Position numbers and translations under genes: made by a program. Shown piece by piece: positions 12,926 to 24,832 of a stretch of 64,000 nt of DNA. The first letter of the stretch is position 1, and every line of letters starts with the position of its first letter. The notes below the pieces were generated by a model. The model was not told the origin of the DNA, did no database searches, and saw nothing but the letters and a program-made list of their open reading frames with translations. The stretch comes from Sordaria brevicollis (Eukaryota; Ascomycota; Sordariomycetes; Sordariales; Sordariaceae), in the NCBI GenBank assembly GCA_033439795.1, contig JAUTDP010000010.1, positions 186,001 to 250,000 of the forward strand, in the 5' to 3' direction.

Positions 12926-15423
12926 TCAGAAGTGGCTCGGCGGCACATCACGGTAGCCATCAACAAGCCGAATCTTACGCCCAAGGCCACCGAATCCTCC
13001 CTCCTGACCTTCATTGTCCTCCTCTTCATATGTATCATCCTTTTCGCTATCCTCTTCGCTGTCCTCTTCGGAGTCCGCGTCCTCGTCATACCCCTCATCA
13101 TCTTCTTCAGTATCCTCGTCGTCCTCATCCTCGTCGTCCTCATCACTCGCCTCGTAAGCCTCATACTTCTCGAAATACTTATCAAACTTCAAGAAGGTAA
13201 TCCTGCTTTCACCTCCACTCCAAAGCGCAATCTCCAGATGGCTCTCTCCCTCCACTCTGGGCTTGATCTTGGCAAGAAGCGCCTTCCGCTTCTTGTACTC
13301 CACCCACCCCAAGCAGCAATCGTCTTGATCGTCGCCGATGCGCAGAAGAGTCAACTTCTCTCCACTAACAACCGCTACCGTGACCACACCCGCACTGGTA
13401 GCCCCCTCATGTGATGGAGGGGCAATGTCGATAGAGTCAATGGGATATCTGTCTACTGCTCGCCAGACAGGTACCCAGTATGTAGCTTCCGATCTGGGTG
13501 GGTTGAGCGGCAGTGAAATGGACCAGATAGTGCCATTATATGACCCTAAGATAAGGCGCTCGCCTTCGGGTGAAATAGCCATAACGCGAGCGGGGACAGG
13601 GTGTTCCAGTTCGAATAGGACTTCCCCATTTTGAAGCCAAGTATACGTCGTAAAGTTTTCGTAGCAGATAATGAGTACCAGGCCGTTAGTGGTGTAGCAA
13701 GTATTGATGATTGGATCTCTTCGAGTGCCTTCCAATGGCTGGTACGAAACTGGACTGGCAGGATTCGCGGGGACAGAGAGGTTTAGAGTTGCGAAGGTGT
13801 TGGAGGATGCGGAGAGAAGTGTAGAGTCGGAAGGATGGAATTTGAGAATCATCAGCGGCTGTTGCCACTCTACCACCTGCGAATGGGTAAAGAGGCGCTC
13901 GGAAACAGCGTAGGAGACGGGGGTCTCGTTATTCCTGATTTGCGTAACGTCGAGAAGCTTGATGGCGTTGGAGTTTGCATCATACACCGCAAGCCGCTTC
14001 CCGCAAGACGAGAGGGCGGAAGCACGGTATGCAGCATGCTTGTCGTTCTCATAAATCCAAGTGCTAGTGAATCCGGCGAAACTTGTACGAATGGTGATCG
14101 TTTGGGGATCTATCACCACCAGCTTGCTCCCGTCAGGCGTATAGTGCATCGTTGGCGGTAAGATCTTGGCGTGGTAAAGCGTGGCAAGTGGAATCCTCTT
14201 CAATTGCTCGGCATCCCAGCAGTTGGCTGGCTCAACCCACTGTGCAATTTCATTCCTTGGATCGAGGGGAAGAGTCGGACGCATCAAGGGATCTTGGTGC
14301 ATGAAGGTCGCAATAAACCTTTTGCCAAGTGCCGAAACCATCGCAACATCCAACTTCCAAGCTGGAAAGTGAGCCGTTCCTTCCTGATAGTACATAATTT
14401 TTTGGGTCTTTAGCCCAAAAATTGGTTTCCCAGTCAACAGCTGAGCGGCGACCTCACCAGCTGCCCAAACATCGATTGATTGTATATCAAGAGGTGTTTG
14501 GAAGGCAAGAGGTCTTCCCAATGTATAACAGCTCAGAATCTCTGGTGGAAGAAAAGACAGGTTGTTATAAGCGATGGCGTTGATGAACTCTTCCGCACTC
14601 TCGTTCTCGGTAGGATTAGCTGGGTAATGAAGTCTACGTCCACCGATCTTGACACGCCAGCTTCTGTGTTGTCCAAGACTGTTTGACTGGGGAAGACGGT
14701 CGATGATGATGTGCTAACATGGGCAGCATGACGTTAGGAATGCCGCCTACTCAACGTCTTTGGAGACAAGTCCCCGGATTGACTTACACGCAGCTGTAGA
14801 TCGCCGTGGGCAAGGCCTTCCTGGTGCAAGAGCCCTAGTCCATTGCAGACTTGGCGCATGATTGTTCTTACTTCTTCTTCCCGGATGGGTCCATTGGCCG
14901 TGATATGAGACTGAAGATCGCCTAGGGGGAATTCCTCTGTGATGAGGCAAAGCGGTGGAATAGCATGGGGGGCTTGGTGGCCATTATATTGTAGAATCTG
15001 TCGGTGCTGAAGAAAGTGGCACTCAAACTAAGAAGAAGGGTTAAGGAGAAGCGATGTCAGCCATGGTTACAAGCGTCAAAGCGCAACAGGTTTGATTGGG
15101 AATTTTTGACGGACTTTGGGCTCTTCAATGGCAATGGCTTGCTCTTTTGCGAACACAAGGGCTTCTGCACTTGTTGGTTTGAGATGCCGGACAACTCGAA
15201 GGGCTCCGCGAGCAGTTCCTTGCCCCAGCAGGCACTTTTCATGGTAAATGACTTCAGAAGGGAGGGAACTTCGCAGAGGTGTCAGTTCCCATAACTCGAC
15301 CTCACCCGAGTTGTTGATATAGCGCCTGCATTCGATATCTTCAAAAGAACAACTCGATGGAGATGCTTCAGAGTGATGAGCGGGTTGCGAAGATGTTTGA
15401 GATCCAGAATCGAAGTCTACCAT
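12926..15423 (-). CDS. Pseudokinase with C-terminal propeller-like region and acidic tail
   Basis: Complement of about 15115-15423, 14788-15027 and 12926-14713, about 778 aa. The second intron (GTAAGT donor, GTTAG acceptor) is clear. The first donor is uncertain: 15115 (GTCCGT) or 15088 (GTTGCG) both keep the frame. Residues about 65-330 form a protein kinase fold: glycine-loop-like LLGQGTARG, a Lys in VFAKEQ, HGDLQLRHIII where kinases have HRDLKxxNIL, IGG where they have DFG, LPPEIL for APE and DVWAAG for DVWSLG. The loop HRD Arg and the metal-binding DFG Asp are therefore replaced, so catalysis is doubtful. Residues about 345-690 contain repeated strands with HYTPDGSKL, LKFHPSDSTLLSAS and MAISPEGERLILGS, like WD/beta-propeller blades. 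A long Asp/Glu run follows (about 700-760). Role unknown; a scaffold or pseudokinase is the best guess. Confidence 0.8.
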
Positions 15424-16238
15424 TGTTGCGGTTAGTAGGAGTACAACAAACTGCAGACTGGAGTGAGACGTTTGATACCGTGGTGGAATCGGGCACTTTT
15501 ATAAACGAAGAGAAAGATTGTATGGCTTCATTCGCGAATTGTCCTGTTCCATCAACAGAGGGACAAACTATGATGCCTCATAATGCTTTTATTCACCTCG
15601 TTCGTCGAATAGGCGGTGAACTGTTTTCTCGTGTACAAGATTGCAAGATACATTTTATGGCGATATGTCCACCTGCTACCGAAGATCGGGTGTCGTTGAC
15701 AGAGGTAACTGTGCGCCAGGCATCTCTGTATATTCGATGTTGGTCATTGAGATGGCCGTGAATAACGGGAGATTAGTTCCAAACGGCGCAAAGAGGAACT
15801 TCACGAACGCTTCAATCTTGTTCCTGACGTGTGACCTGGCTTTGTTGAGAATGTGAGAATGTGAAAGGGAATGCCTCAGGTCCTCGAGACTGCCTCCGAA
15901 GAGCGACAGATTCCATGCATGTGCCCGGGGCTGGCTTCCATTGCCGTTCCAACACCTCAGTGATTACAAAGCGCAGGAGAGTACCTCTAGGTGCTTGGGC
16001 CAATCATTAACAATTACCTCTACTATAGTGGGGCGGCTTGAACGTCATCTTGGGTAGCTCCTGCATTCTCCAATCCGATTGAGGCCAGATTCATTGGATA
16101 TTTACCTGAAGCAATTACAACTCACTGCACTCCTTCCTCGATCACCTTCCAGCGCAATACCAACGCCAGCGTCCAACCACCACGAGTCACAGCACCCTGC
16201 CGAATTGCGCTGAATCTCTTCTTCCGTTTGCGACAAGG
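15424..16238. promoter_or_regulatory. Divergent promoter region, pseudokinase / homocysteine methyltransferase
   Basis: 815 bp between two divergent starts. Open frames here (for example plus 15357-15761) overlap the pseudokinase start and have no recognisable product. The region should carry both promoters and 5' UTRs. I could not assign specific sites. Confidence 0.4.
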
Positions 16239-17590
16239 ATGGCTACCCCCACTCCAGTCCAGATTCTGGATGGAGGGCTGGGGACAACTCTGGAAGACTT
16301 ACACGGCATCACCTTCTCATTCGACACTCCGCTTTGGTCATCGCATCTCCTTGTTTCCGGCGAAGAGGACAAGTTGTTGGATTGCCACACTTGTAAGGTT
16401 ACGCACAACAACAAGCTGATCAAATCAAGTAGATTGGTGATGTATCTGGAGGGAGAAGAAGAGAGAGGGGCGGAAGGTCTGGAGGTCTAAAAGTCTGGTG
16501 CGGTCAGGGCAGGGCATGGCACAGACCAGGCACAGTGAATGTGCTGGTCAGTGTGCAACCCAGTGAATGCCAGACCCACCAACAACACTGCGTTCAAACA
16601 GGCAGGAGCAGACATCATATCCACCGCAACCTACCAGACTTCCATTGCCGGGTTTGCTGCGACAAAGGCTCCGAAAACCGGAGCGCTCGGGTCCGAGGTG
16701 GACGGGATCGATAAGGAAGGAATCCCTCATTTCCTGAGCCGCGCCATCGTTATTGCCTCAAACGCCGCGGGAGAGGAGGGCAAAGTTGCCTTGGCTCTGG
16801 GTCCGTATGGCGCCACCATGATTCCATCGACAGAATACAGCGGCGAGTACGACCCTGAGCATCAAAATGCGCAGGGCCTTGAGAAGTGGCATCAGGAGCG
16901 ACTGGATCTGTTCGAGGATGTCGACACCAAGAAAGTCAGCTACATCGCCTTCGAAACGGTCCCCAGGCTTGACGAGATTATTGCCATTAGGAACCTGCTC
17001 ACCACCGACAAGATCCCAAAATCCCTCCGCGGACTCCCGGTATGGATTTCCTCGCTCTACCCGAACGATGACGAAAATCTCCCCGACGGCAGCACAGTCG
17101 AGGAAGTTGTCAAGGCCGCTCTCACGCGCAAGGAGGGCTTCGATACCCCCTGGGGCATTGGCATCAACTGTACAAAGGTGGAAAAGCTCGGCTCCTTGGT
17201 GAACCGGTACGAACATGCGATTCAGGCCTGCATTGACAACGGTGAACCAGTGGACTGGCCAAACCTGGTGCTCTATCCAGACGGGACAAACGGCGAGGTC
17301 TACAACACAGCCAACAAGACTTGGGAGTTGCCTCCAGGGCAGACACAACCAGAGGTACGTTGCGATCTATCTCTCCTCGCTTTCACGGTCTTGAGACGGT
17401 ATGTTGGTTATAAATTGACGTTTGTGCTTTGCCACAGGCCCCTTGGGAAGTGACACTAGCCCATGCTGTTGAAGGTGCACTTCAAAGAGGAAAATGGAAG
17501 TCCATCATCGTGGGCGGCTGCTGCAAGACGTCTCCAGAACACATTCGAAAGCTGCGAAAAACACTACACGATGGTGGCTACATCCCTTGA
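16239..17590 (+). CDS. Homocysteine S-methyltransferase family protein
   Basis: Join of 16239-16392, 16564-17354 and 17438-17590, 365 aa. The start follows an ACAAGG context. The N-terminus VQILDGGLGTTLE matches the family opening. AGADIISTATYQ follows, then the first zinc ligand in GINCTK, and near the C-terminus IIVGGCCKTSPEHI with the paired zinc-binding Cys. Function from the family (Mht1/Sam4/MmuM-like): moving a methyl group from S-methylmethionine or S-adenosylmethionine to homocysteine to make methionine, in the cytosol. The last intron is clear (GTACGT donor, CCACAG acceptor). The first intron is less sure: the GTAAGG donor with the CCCAG acceptor keeps the frame but inserts about nine unusual residues (LNARPTNNT) before AFKQAG. 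It converges with the secreted protein gene, with 61 bp between stops. Confidence 0.88.
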
Positions 17591-17651
17591 AAACAATATT
17601 CTCTGTTACAATTACATGCATGAGTTCGACATGCGCGCTTCTCGCATCCCG

Positions 17652-18509
17652 TCACCTCTGGCCGTCGTTGGGACTCATGCAATCTTTACCAAAGAACATG
17701 CCCAAGTCATACGTATAGGCGCCAGCCCTGACATAGCCATCGAGCAACATCATCCACAGACTGGTAGGGTCCTCCTGTTCGGCACTGAACCTAGTATACC
17801 TCTTCATAGCGCCATCACTCCCAAGAGTATGCAACTCGCACTTCAACACCGACCCAGTCGTGTACACGCCATCTGGGTTCGAGCAGTGCAATGGATATTG
17901 TACCGGGCTGTCCGTGAACCGAACGACATTAAAGACACCGTTGGAGGTTCCGGGTGTATACAGCTCATAACCAGCCCAGGCACCGCTGCTAATAGTCATT
18001 CGGCCAGTAGAGGTGTCGAGGTTGAACCGCGCAAAGTTACCCCTAGAGGAGAAGGGGGACTCCAAGTTCATGTTAAGGTAGGGACGGTCTCCACTCATAT
18101 GATAGCCCGTGATCGGCACATCGGGAGTGATTACTTTCAGACAGAAGTCCGTGATCGTCGGCAGAATGGTGGGCTCAGTCGAGGTAGCGCTCTCGGCAGT
18201 TGTGGTGGTAGACTCCTCGGTGATGGTAGGAGGCTCACTGGTGGTAGGCGGCTCGCTCGTAGCAGGCTCCGTAGTCGATGGCTTCACGGAAGACGCCTCA
18301 GAGGCGGTAGGCTCCTCTGAAGCCATTGTTGTAGTGCTCTCAATGATAGTGATAGCGCTGGAGGTAGGTTCTGCCGAGATGACTGTACTGCTGATGACCG
18401 CTGACGTCAAGGTTGACGATTCCAAAGACGAGGTTGTGGTCCGAGGCCGGCATCGACTGGCCATGGTCATGGCCGCAAGGGCCGGCAAAAATGCAATGGA
18501 GGCACGCAT
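17652..18509 (-). CDS. Secreted Ser/Thr-rich protein
   Basis: Single-exon gene of 285 aa. The first about 18 residues (MRASIAFLPALAAMTMAS) form a plausible signal peptide. A stretch of about 90 residues follows that is dominated by Thr, Ser, Glu and Pro, like the O-glycosylated stalk of fungal wall or mucin-like proteins. The C-terminal half (from about residue 120) is more ordered, with several Cys (FCLKV, LHCSN, LKCEL, KDCMS) that could pair in disulfides. I see no GPI-anchor signal at the C-terminus, which is polar. I do not recognise the C-terminal domain. Likely cell wall or extracellular; no catalytic role can be assigned. Confidence 0.75.
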   Translation of the reverse strand: MRASIAFLPALAAMTMASRCRPRTTTSSLESSTLTSAVISSTVISAEPTSSAITIIESTTTMASEEPTASEASSVKPSTTEPATSEPPTTSEPPTITEESTTTTAESATSTEPTILPTITDFCLKVITPDVPITGYHMSGDRPYLNMNLESPFSSRGNFARFNLDTSTGRMTISSGAWAGYELYTPGTSNGVFNVVRFTDSPVQYPLHCSNPDGVYTTGSVLKCELHTLGSDGAMKRYTRFSAEQEDPTSLWMMLLDGYVRAGAYTYDLGMFFGKDCMSPNDGQR

Positions 18510-19084
18510 GATTGACGGTAAGGAAGAAATCGGTCAATGAATGGACGGGTACGAACGCAAAAAGGTAAGAAGAACAAAAATCGGATGTCTCTTTCTTTTG
18601 TCTCATGTACCAGAGGCTTCCCCTTATATAACGCAGAATGGGTGCATGTCAAGTAAACCCTGAAAGCAATCGCCTGAAGAACCGGTCAATAGTTAATCAA
18701 ACTGATTGCTTTCATTCACACAGGAAATGCAAATGGTGGCTGGCTGAGCTTAGGCACTATCAAGGCCTAGACCACATCGATCGAGCTAGAGTCCAATAGT
18801 TGGTGGATTCGATCAAAAATGAACCACGCTCCCGGGACCACGTTCACGGCCCAACAAGGCGACGTTAATAACCGCTAGCGGGTGTGAGGCAACCTTGTAC
18901 ACTACTGCAGGTACCATGAACGCATGGCTGGAAAAAGAAAAGAGATCGACCAGGAGCAAAAGGGGGCAAAGTGAATGACAAATTGGATTCGACCAGGTGT
19001 TCAGGACCGAGGCTTCCAATAGCATTAGTGCTCATCCTAGGGCCATTAACTTCCACCAGCATTCTCAAGCTCTCGACATCCCGC
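18510..19084. promoter_or_regulatory. Upstream region of the secreted protein gene
   Basis: 575 bp between two minus-strand genes. It should hold the promoter of the secreted protein gene and the 3' UTR of the SDR gene. A CCCCTTATATAACG sequence near 18625 could be a TATA-like element about 115 bp upstream of the start. No gene seen. Confidence 0.35.
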
Positions 19085-20164
19085 TCACGACCGGTCAGCC
19101 GAAACAAAGCTCGCTGCCGCATCTTTGATGCAGTCATCCAAGCTTGTCCAGCCCTCCTGTCCAACAACACTCAATAAGGAGAGAGGGATGTCTGTGGAAA
19201 CCTCGGATTCATCACACTGATACGATCCCTTCAATTCCACCCAATCTTTCTTCTCAGGATACAACTCCTTGAAGATCTTCAGAGGTTGGCTCCAGTTGAA
19301 CCGATCCGCAAACCCATACACCCTCGACCCCGTCAGTCCCGACACCAAGACTCCAAGATACAGCCGACCAGCGTCCCGAGCATCAATGAACCACGACGGT
19401 CCGAGAGAATTAATCACGTCCAATGCCTCCTTTGGCTTCCCATCCCACAGAGCCCTGACCAGCCCAGCGGTGCTAGCCGACTGATTGCCAGGATCAAGGA
19501 TAGGTCCAATGACGGTGGAAATAAGCATCGCATTGAACGTAAAGCCCGGCTTCTCCCTCTCAATCCAGTCCCACAGCGCCTCTTCGACTTTGACCTTGAT
19601 AGCCATAAAGGGAGTCAGTCCCTTCTCCTTGTCGGGGATGTTCGGATCCGCAGCCACCGCCACGGCCTCATGATTCCACGACTCCTCCGTCAGTGTTTCA
19701 TGAACCCCGACCTTGGGCGTGTAAGCCGCCCACGAGGAGCTGGTGTAGATGAACGCCTTGACGGCAGCGTCCGGATGCGTCTTGGCGGCGTGCAGCAAGC
19801 CATAGAGACACTTGAGTTCCTCATTGACGGCTTTGGCCACGTTTCTGTCGTCGAGCCAGGAGACGCCGGCGACGGTGATAACGGCTGAGATACCAGAGAT
19901 GTGAGAGTTCCAGATGCCGGGAGCGGTGATGTCGGGGACTTCGACCACTTCAATTCTGTTGGCGCCGTAGCGCGAGGTGAAGAAGGGCTCGACCCAGGCG
20001 CATCGGGTTTTGTTGCGCACGGTGCCGCGGACGCGGTAGCCGGCGGAGAGAAGCTGGTCGGCTATGTGGCTGGCGATGAGGCCGTTGACGCCGGTGATGA
20101 GGATGAGGGAGTTAAAGGGGATGAATGGCTCCAGGTGGGCGATGTTGAGCGGGGTGTTGGCCAT
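19085..20164 (-). CDS. Extended SDR / NAD(P)-dependent epimerase-reductase family
   Basis: 359 aa, apparently intronless. I chose the ATG at 20164 (MANTPLNIAH, context CAGCCATGG); the frame is open a little further upstream but without an ATG. The Rossmann nucleotide-binding motif is TGVNGLIA at residues 24-31, followed by GYRVRGTVRN. The Ser of the active site fits TSSSWAAY (about 141-148). The family's YxxxK appears as FMAIK (186-190), so the catalytic Tyr position reads Phe while the Lys is kept. Overall layout resembles fungal Gre2-like aldehyde/ketone reductases and dihydroflavonol-reductase-like proteins. Substrate unknown. If the Phe is real, classic SDR chemistry is doubtful and the protein may be a divergent or binding-only member. 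Confidence 0.82.
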   Translation of the reverse strand: MANTPLNIAHLEPFIPFNSLILITGVNGLIASHIADQLLSAGYRVRGTVRNKTRCAWVEPFFTSRYGANRIEVVEVPDITAPGIWNSHISGISAVITVAGVSWLDDRNVAKAVNEELKCLYGLLHAAKTHPDAAVKAFIYTSSSWAAYTPKVGVHETLTEESWNHEAVAVAADPNIPDKEKGLTPFMAIKVKVEEALWDWIEREKPGFTFNAMLISTVIGPILDPGNQSASTAGLVRALWDGKPKEALDVINSLGPSWFIDARDAGRLYLGVLVSGLTGSRVYGFADRFNWSQPLKIFKELYPEKKDWVELKGSYQCDESEVSTDIPLSLLSVVGQEGWTSLDDCIKDAAASFVSADRS

Positions 20165-21515
20165 GGCTGCGATGGTTTCAGTCTCAGTCGTGATCGATAT
20201 CTGGCTGTTTTTTATCACTTCGGAAGACTCGAGCTTTCAGAGGATGTGAAATGAGCAAGATCAACGGAGAGGATCTCTCAACGATACCGGATGTGATATA
20301 AGGTAGGTACTCGAGCTTGAGGGGTAAGCTTTGTCTTTCGGTCATACTCACATGACTTGACGCAGTGGTCGAAGCCGTGCAGCCAACATCAAACCTTGCA
20401 GGGAGCATTCTGCTTTGAAATCAGTTACACGATTATAGTTGCTCAACATTCCATCGAGTTTCGCGGGAAGGCACAGCCAATAATCTCCAACGAGCAACCC
20501 GATGTCTCAGCACGGCATCGTCCTGAAGATGTTACACGACATACGGCACCGAGAATGCTGAATGCAGCCCAAAGGGTGAGGAAAATTCAACCTCATGATC
20601 AGCATAAGAAGATTGCTGACATCTCGGGGTTAAGGGGGCGGGAAGTTGTTAGATGTTGACCATTTCGCTAAACACCGAAAGCTTGAATCTTTTTTAAAGT
20701 GTGTTGGCTGGGAGTGATGGGTGGTGAGAGGTCTAAAGTCTTAAATGCGAACAAAGGACTCAACGGCTTTGGTCATCAAGATACCCGGAGATCAAGTCTG
20801 TCGTTCAAAAGGGTTGAAGATGATAATCGGACATGAGGGTCAAGCGTCGCTTTCAGGACTTTGCGAGCTGTTCAGACTGGAATCGTGGTAGGTGTTGGCG
20901 GGTGTCCTCGAAGGGGGACATTCCGTGACATCGCTGGGTTTGAAATGTTGTATCGCAAGGATAAATCTCAGTCGTGAAAAGAACTGTTGGGCTGGACAAG
21001 GTATTGAAGAGATCATTGAAGCTCTGTGCCAAAAATGGACGGGAAGACGTACAGACAAACGACCTAAGAAGCCCGCAACGTATCAGTCTTTGCTTGGCGT
21101 CCTTATCTGATGATCAGATAATCGCGCATCTCCACTTCCAACTCCTCTTTTAGGGAAAGAGCACCCCTGTCGTTGCTGTTGAAGTGGGGCGTGCCGCGGA
21201 AGACGATCACGAACGTCCCCATTTTCCCCCACTCACGACGACACCTCCGGCTGGCCGACATGCGTCATAACCTTGATGTCTGGCTCTTCGCTACCTCTAG
21301 GCTGATGATCTTTTCCCTTGATCTTTCTTTTCATGCTATGTCCAGACATCAACAAACCGGCCTGCCTTGACAACAAACGGACGCTGTCTCGAGTCCATGA
21401 ACCACTCCCGCTGACTCCAACTTCCAACTCCTATTCTCACAATCACCAAGCCCTTCTTACCTCAGCCAGGCTACCTCTAGCTTCAAACCAACACACAACC
21501 ACCACCACCCTCACC
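20165..21515. promoter_or_regulatory. Divergent promoter region, SDR / HyuA-type gene
   Basis: About 1.35 kb between divergent starts. No gene recognised. The last about 150 bp before 21516 are rich in C and A (many CCAACACACAACC-like words), typical of fungal 5' UTRs. Confidence 0.4.
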
Positions 21516-24500
21516 ATGACATCCCACCCCCCAACCCGCCGCCTCCGCATCGGCGTCGACGTCGGCGGCACCAATACCGACGGCGTCATCCTCGACCCTT
21601 CCCTCTGCGCCTCCTCGGGTCCCTCCAAGGGAATCCTGGCCCACATCAAAACAGCCACCACCCCCAACCCCAGCGACGGCATCATGACCGCCATCACCAC
21701 CATGTTCACCACCCTTCAAACCACCCACCCTGACATCCGGCCCCAGGAGGCCATCGCCAGCGTCACCATCGGCACCACGCACTTCGTCAACGCTGTCGTC
21801 GAGCGTGACCTATCGCGTCTCTCGCGCGTGGCCGTCCTTCGTCTTTCTGGTCCCTTTTCTAAGCACGTTCCGCCGTGCGTTGACTGGCCTGAGGACATGC
21901 GCTCTTTGATCCTGGGGTACCACGCCCGCGTGAAAGGTGGGTTGGAAGTAGACGGGTCTCTGATAAGCGATATCAACGAGGCGGAAATCGTTCAGCATTG
22001 CGCAGAAATCAAAAAGTTGGGTATCAAAACGGTTGTTGTCAACGGTGTTTTCAGCCCTATCGACACTGTTGAACGGCAGGAAGAGAGGGCGGCAGAGATT
22101 GTCAGGCGAGAATTAGGGGAAGGGGAAGTAGATGTGGTGTTTTCGAAGGAGGTAGCCAACTTGGGGTTTTTGGAGCGGGAGAACGCTGCGATACTCAATG
22201 CGAGTATTTTGCGGTTTGCGAGGAGGACGATCGGAGAGTTTAGGCAGGCTGTGAAGAGGCTGGGGCTGAAGGGCGTGCCGGTGTTTATCACACAGAATGA
22301 TGGCACGATCTTGAGCGGGGAGGCGGCGACCAAGTTGCCCATCAAGACTTTCTCGAGCGGGCCGACTAATAGTATGCGCGGTGCGGCGTTTTTGGTGCAG
22401 CAGCAGGAAAACGAACAAGACAAGAACATGAAGGAAGCGGAGGCCATGATGGTGGTGGATATCGGTGGAACGACTACTGATGTTGGACTACTGTTGCCCA
22501 ACGGGTTCCCAAGGCAGCAAGCTGCTTATAGCGAGTTGGCTGGAGTGAGAATGGTATGTCTTTTCTCGTCCCGTCCATGATCTTAGTGAACCTTACACAT
22601 AACCCTCTGGTGGATGTTAGTGGCTGATTGATTCCGTCCGAACTTTATTCTGGGCTTGCATAGAACTTCTCATGCCCCGACATCAGAAGCATCGGTCTTG
22701 GCGGCGGTTCGATCGTCCGCAAGAACGGCACCGAAAACGTCACCATCACCGTCGGCCCAGACAGTGTTGGATACAAGATCAACAAGGAAGCCATCCTCTT
22801 CGGCGGAAGTACGCTTACCACGACGGACTGCACCGTTCTCGCCAACCCGAACATCACCAACATCGGCGACGCCAGCCTTGTCAAAGGCGCCCTTACGCAC
22901 GAAGAAACGCAGCAGTTCAAGGCCATCGTCAAGAGCAAGATTGAGAAGATCATTGACAACATGAAGACTTCACCAGATGACTTGCCCGTCCTTCTTGTGG
23001 GAGGCGGCGCCATAATCGCTCCTGATGAGCTCCAAGGTGCAAGCAAGGTTCTCAAGCCGCGATGGTCTGAGGTAGCAAACGCGATAGGAGCAGCTATTGC
23101 TCGCGTTAGCGCTGTCGTGGACACCATCAAGTCGACTGAAACCAAAACGGAGAAGCAGTTCTTGGAGGAGATCAAGAGGGAAGCTATTGACCGGACGGTG
23201 GCGGCTGGCGCCTCGGTAGAGTCTGTTGAGGTGGTGGAAATTGAGACGTTGCCTTTGCAGGTATGAGAGAAGCCTTCCATCACTTGATCGAACCTAAAAA
23301 CGGCATGCTAACGGAAAGACACTTGCCAGTACGTCGAAAACAAAACTCGCTTCATCGTCCGCGCAGCCGGCGACTTCGACTTTACACGATCCGACCTATC
23401 AAGCGATGACGACCAAGAAGAAGCAGTTTCATCAGAGTTGGATGAGGATTCCTCGCCTAGTTCCCCAGCCATCAACGGAACCAAGCAAAGCGAAGCACAA
23501 CCAGGAGTAGACGTACTCACCTACACCCCCACCGTCCGCAACCGTGTCTGGCACATCTCCGAAACAGACCTCCTCTTCATTTCCACAGGCTGCTACATCC
23601 TCGGCACTGGCGGTGGAGGCTCGCCTTACTCCTCCATGATTTTACTCCGCCAACTTTTGAGGTCTGGCGCCTCTGTGACCGTCGTCTCCCCTTCGGACGT
23701 GCCCGACACCGCGGCCGTTGGATGCGGTTGCGGTGCCGGCTCGCCAACCGTCAGTATTGAAAAGCTCCAAGGCGACGAAATGATGCAAGCACAGGAAGAA
23801 CTCTACAAAGCCATGCCTTCAGACAGAAATAAAGCAACGCATATGATTGCCCTCGAAATCGGCGGCGGCAATGGTCTCCAAGGTATGACGCTCGGCGCGA
23901 GCAGCAATATGAACGTACCCTGTGTGGACGGCGACTGGATGGGTCGTGCCTACCCGACCAAATGGCAGACTACGCCCGTTGTCTTCAACGAGCGGTCACC
24001 GATTTGGAGTCCCATCGCCGTGGCCGACGGTAATGGGAATGTTCTTGTGATGCCAAAGGCGGCGTCGGATGCCGCGGTGGAAAAGATCATTCGTGCGGCG
24101 TTGAGCCAAATGGGCAGCCAGGTCGGAGCGGCTGACCCGCCGGTTACGGGCGCCGAGATGAAAAGGTGGGTGGTGGAGAATACGCTGTCGCAGGCATGGA
24201 GGCTGGGGAGGGCGGTGGCGAGGGCGAAGGCATTGAATCGGTTGGACCAAGTGGCGGAGACGATTGTTGAGGAGTGTGGAGGAAAGGAAGGGGCGAAGGT
24301 GTTGTTCAAGGGCAAGATTGTGGGGGTGAGGAGGACGTTGAGGATGGGACATGTTTATGGAGAGTGTATCATTGAGGGAACGGACTTGACTGATGATACT
24401 TTTCCTGCTCCTGCTGCAAATGGCGGGAAGAAGACGGCGAAAAGAGGAGAAGACGACTTCACGGGCAGGAGGATTAAGATCCCGTTCAAGAACGAGAACA

Positions 24501-24832
24501 TTGCTGCCATCCGCATTCCGGACGACAGTTCGGGAGAGGACAACGATGAGCAAGAGCTGGAAAAGCAGGATGATGTACTGGCGATCGTGCCGGATCTGGT
24601 CGCAGTCATCGACGCCCGAAGCGGTGAAGCCGTGGGCACTCCGGAGTATCGCTACGGCTTGCTGGTCATTGTGCTCGGAATCGCCGCTTCAGACAAGTGG
24701 ACGGGGTCACAGAGGGGCATCGATCTTGGTGGTCCCAAGGCGTTCGGCTTTGACCACCTGAAGTACGAACCGCTAGGCAATTTCGTGAAGCCGGTTAGTG
24801 TTATTGATGAATTTGATAGGCCGAGCGAGTAA
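21516..24832 (+). CDS. Hydantoinase/oxoprolinase (HyuA-like) fused to DUF917
   Basis: Join of 21516-22553, 22664-23260 and 23330-24832, 1045 aa. Both introns sit in phase 0 (GTATGT and GTATGA donors; CATAG and GCCAG acceptors). ATG at 21516 has context CACCATGAC. The N-terminal two thirds is a hydantoinase A/oxoprolinase-type, actin-like ATPase fold: IGVDVGGTNTDG (about 12-22), IGTTHFVNAV, ITQNDGT, FSSGPTNSMRGA, VVDIGGTTTDVG and the C-terminal LLVGGGA. From about residue 590, TGGGGSPYSS, GCGCGAG and EIGGGNGLQG mark a DUF917 domain. An acidic Ser/Asp linker joins them. The family carries out ATP-linked opening of hydantoin or 5-oxoproline-like rings; the substrate here is unknown. In many bacteria the HyuA-like and DUF917 parts are separate proteins. 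The N-terminus lacks a targeting signal, so it is likely cytosolic. Confidence 0.9.
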
